A stretch of DNA of 16,537 nucleotides from assembly GCA_002340985.1 (NCBI GenBank), contig DDNC01000005.1, positions 1-16,537 of the forward strand, read 5' to 3'. Both the position numbers and the translations under genes were made by a program. Shown here in pieces: positions 15,930-16,537 of the stretch; the stretch's first letter is position 1, and each line of letters begins with the position of its first letter. The notes beneath the pieces were generated by a model, which had not been told where the DNA came from, ran no database searches, and saw only the letters and a list, made by a program, of their open reading frames with translations. The stretch is from Firmicutes bacterium UBA2530 (GTDB lineage: Bacteria > Bacillota > Clostridia > Tissierellales > Sedimentibacteraceae).

Positions 15930-15958
15930 TCCTTGTCTGTTTTTTTACATTACTTTTC

Positions 15959-15987
15959 ATTATATCACTCTTTAAAAGTCAATTCAA
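15959..15987 (-). promoter_or_regulatory. Predicted sigma-A promoter of the nine-gene V/A-ATPase operon
   Basis: TTGAAT (15987-15982) and a perfect TATAAT (15964-15959) are 17 bp apart, with TGA giving an extended -10. The transcription start would lie near 15952, leaving a leader of 25-35 nt, too short for a riboswitch. A second possible -35, TTGACT, is only 12 bp from the -10 and is not used in this reading. Confidence 0.7.
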
Positions 15988-16146
15988 ATTATTAAAATAC
16001 GTAATTTGCGACAATTGAAGTTTTAATATGTTGAAAACCGTTTTGATTGTATATTTGCTCCTCATATCTCTATATTGCTCACTTTTGCTTTAGAATATGC
16101 TTTTTATGATATTTATAAGCGTTAAATTAAACATACCTCCGCGTAC

Positions 16147-16183
16147 AAAAAACTCCACGAAATTTATAGTCATGGAGTTTTTG
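16147..16183 (-). terminator. Hairpin terminator after the sodium-dependent transporter gene
   Basis: AAAAACTCCA (16148-16157) pairs with TGGAGTTTTT (16173-16182) around a 15-nt loop. On the minus strand the stem ends in a six-T run. On the plus strand T-rich DNA also follows. It lies 42 nt below the transporter stop and separates it from the ATPase promoter. Confidence 0.7.
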
Positions 16184-16224
16184 TTTATTTTTTAATCTCT
16201 TATAAATAATTTATAATGTATTCG

Positions 16225-16537
16225 TTAAAAAATACCAAGTGCGAAGAAGTCATCTATCTGACCCAGCAATACAAATGCTATTGCGATAGGAACGATGAAC
16301 TTGAAGCAAATGTCCCAGAATGCATACGCCTTCATTTTCAGTCCGGAAGCCTCAATTTCTTCTTTAACCGTTTCAGTTTTAAGCACCCAACCAATCAGTA
16401 CTGACATTAATATTGCTCCAAGAGGCATAAATACACCCTCAGAAATCATGTCATAAAAGTCTAACCAGCAGTCGAATGCCATTCTTACTTCGCTCATTCC
16501 AAATATTGTTGCCGGAATATCTATTGTAGCACCGCCT
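16225..16537 (-). CDS. Sodium-dependent transporter, NSS/SNF family (C-terminal part only)
   Basis: Only the last 104 codons are in the window; the frame is open to the right edge, so the start lies outside. The frame reads from GGATIDIPATIFGMSE at the edge. Two hydrophobic segments are visible: one around MPLGAILMSVLIGWVL and one around FKFIVPIAIAFVLLG, joined by a charged loop (KTETVKEEIEASG). This is the normal end of bacterial neurotransmitter:sodium symporter homologues, which import amino acids or similar solutes with Na+. The substrate cannot be told from this part. It is followed by a hairpin terminator and is probably not part of the ATPase operon. Confidence 0.8.
   Translation of the reverse strand, partial: GGATIDIPATIFGMSEVRMAFDCWLDFYDMISEGVFMPLGAILMSVLIGWVLKTETVKEEIEASGLKMKAYAFWDICFKFIVPIAIAFVLLGQIDDFFALGIF

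Noticed and set aside
15930..15958. Sodium or other riboswitch in the ATPase operon leader
   Set aside because: The predicted leader is only about 25-35 nt, too short for a known riboswitch.
15988..16140. Short minus-strand frames (14 and 28 codons) between the transporter terminator and the ATPase promoter
   Set aside because: One has GGAGG touching its ATG with no spacing, the other has no ribosome binding site; neither is long enough or recognisable, so I did not call them genes.

Overview
This window looks like an ordinary chromosomal stretch of a low-GC, anaerobic, spore-forming Firmicute (Clostridia/Tissierellia-like). The reasons are AT-rich DNA, strong GGAGG ribosome binding sites, a ylbJ-type sporulation gene, the clostridial form of FeoAB, and a V/A-type rather than F-type ATPase operon. 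The genus cannot be fixed from the sequence alone. No mobile element, CRISPR array, tRNA or rRNA was seen.

Left part (1-4774). A small unrecognised gene runs off the left edge on the minus strand. Divergent from it is tmcAL (ylbM), which makes N4-acetylcytidine at the wobble base of elongator tRNA-Met. Convergent with tmcAL is a secreted protein with a copper-amine-oxidase-N-like domain, whose promoter matches the extracytoplasmic-function (ECF) sigma type very well. Then come ylbJ (sporulation membrane protein, with a sigma-E-like promoter) and rnz (tRNA 3' processing, with a near-consensus promoter overlapping the ylbJ stop). Strong hairpin terminators close tmcAL and rnz.

Middle part (4824-7325). 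feoA-feoB form a ferrous iron uptake pair on the minus strand. A perfect 12-bp inverted repeat lies between the end of the ATPase operon and feoA. It can be read as the operon terminator, as a feoA operator or attenuator, or as both.

Right part (7327-15987). A nine-gene minus-strand operon encodes a complete V/A-type ATPase, transcribed H-C-I-K-F-E-A-B-D: catalytic head A/B, central stalk D/F plus C, peripheral stalks E/H, and membrane sector I/K. Spacing is tight, with one 8-nt overlap (E/A) and gaps of 1-36 nt, so translation is probably coupled. One promoter (TTGAAT-17-TATAAT with an extended -10) sits just before the first gene. The arrangement differs from the Enterococcus hirae order, and the rotor subunit K keeps the single carboxylate but not the accompanying Na+ ligands known from E. 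hirae. Beyond a hairpin terminator, the 3' end of a sodium-dependent transporter (NSS/SNF family) gene enters from the right edge.

The interval 15988-16145 holds nothing I can support. I found no convincing new multi-gene system. The most interesting points are the ECF-type promoter on the secreted protein, the degenerate K subunit, the palindrome before feoA, and the cysteine-rich FeoB variant.
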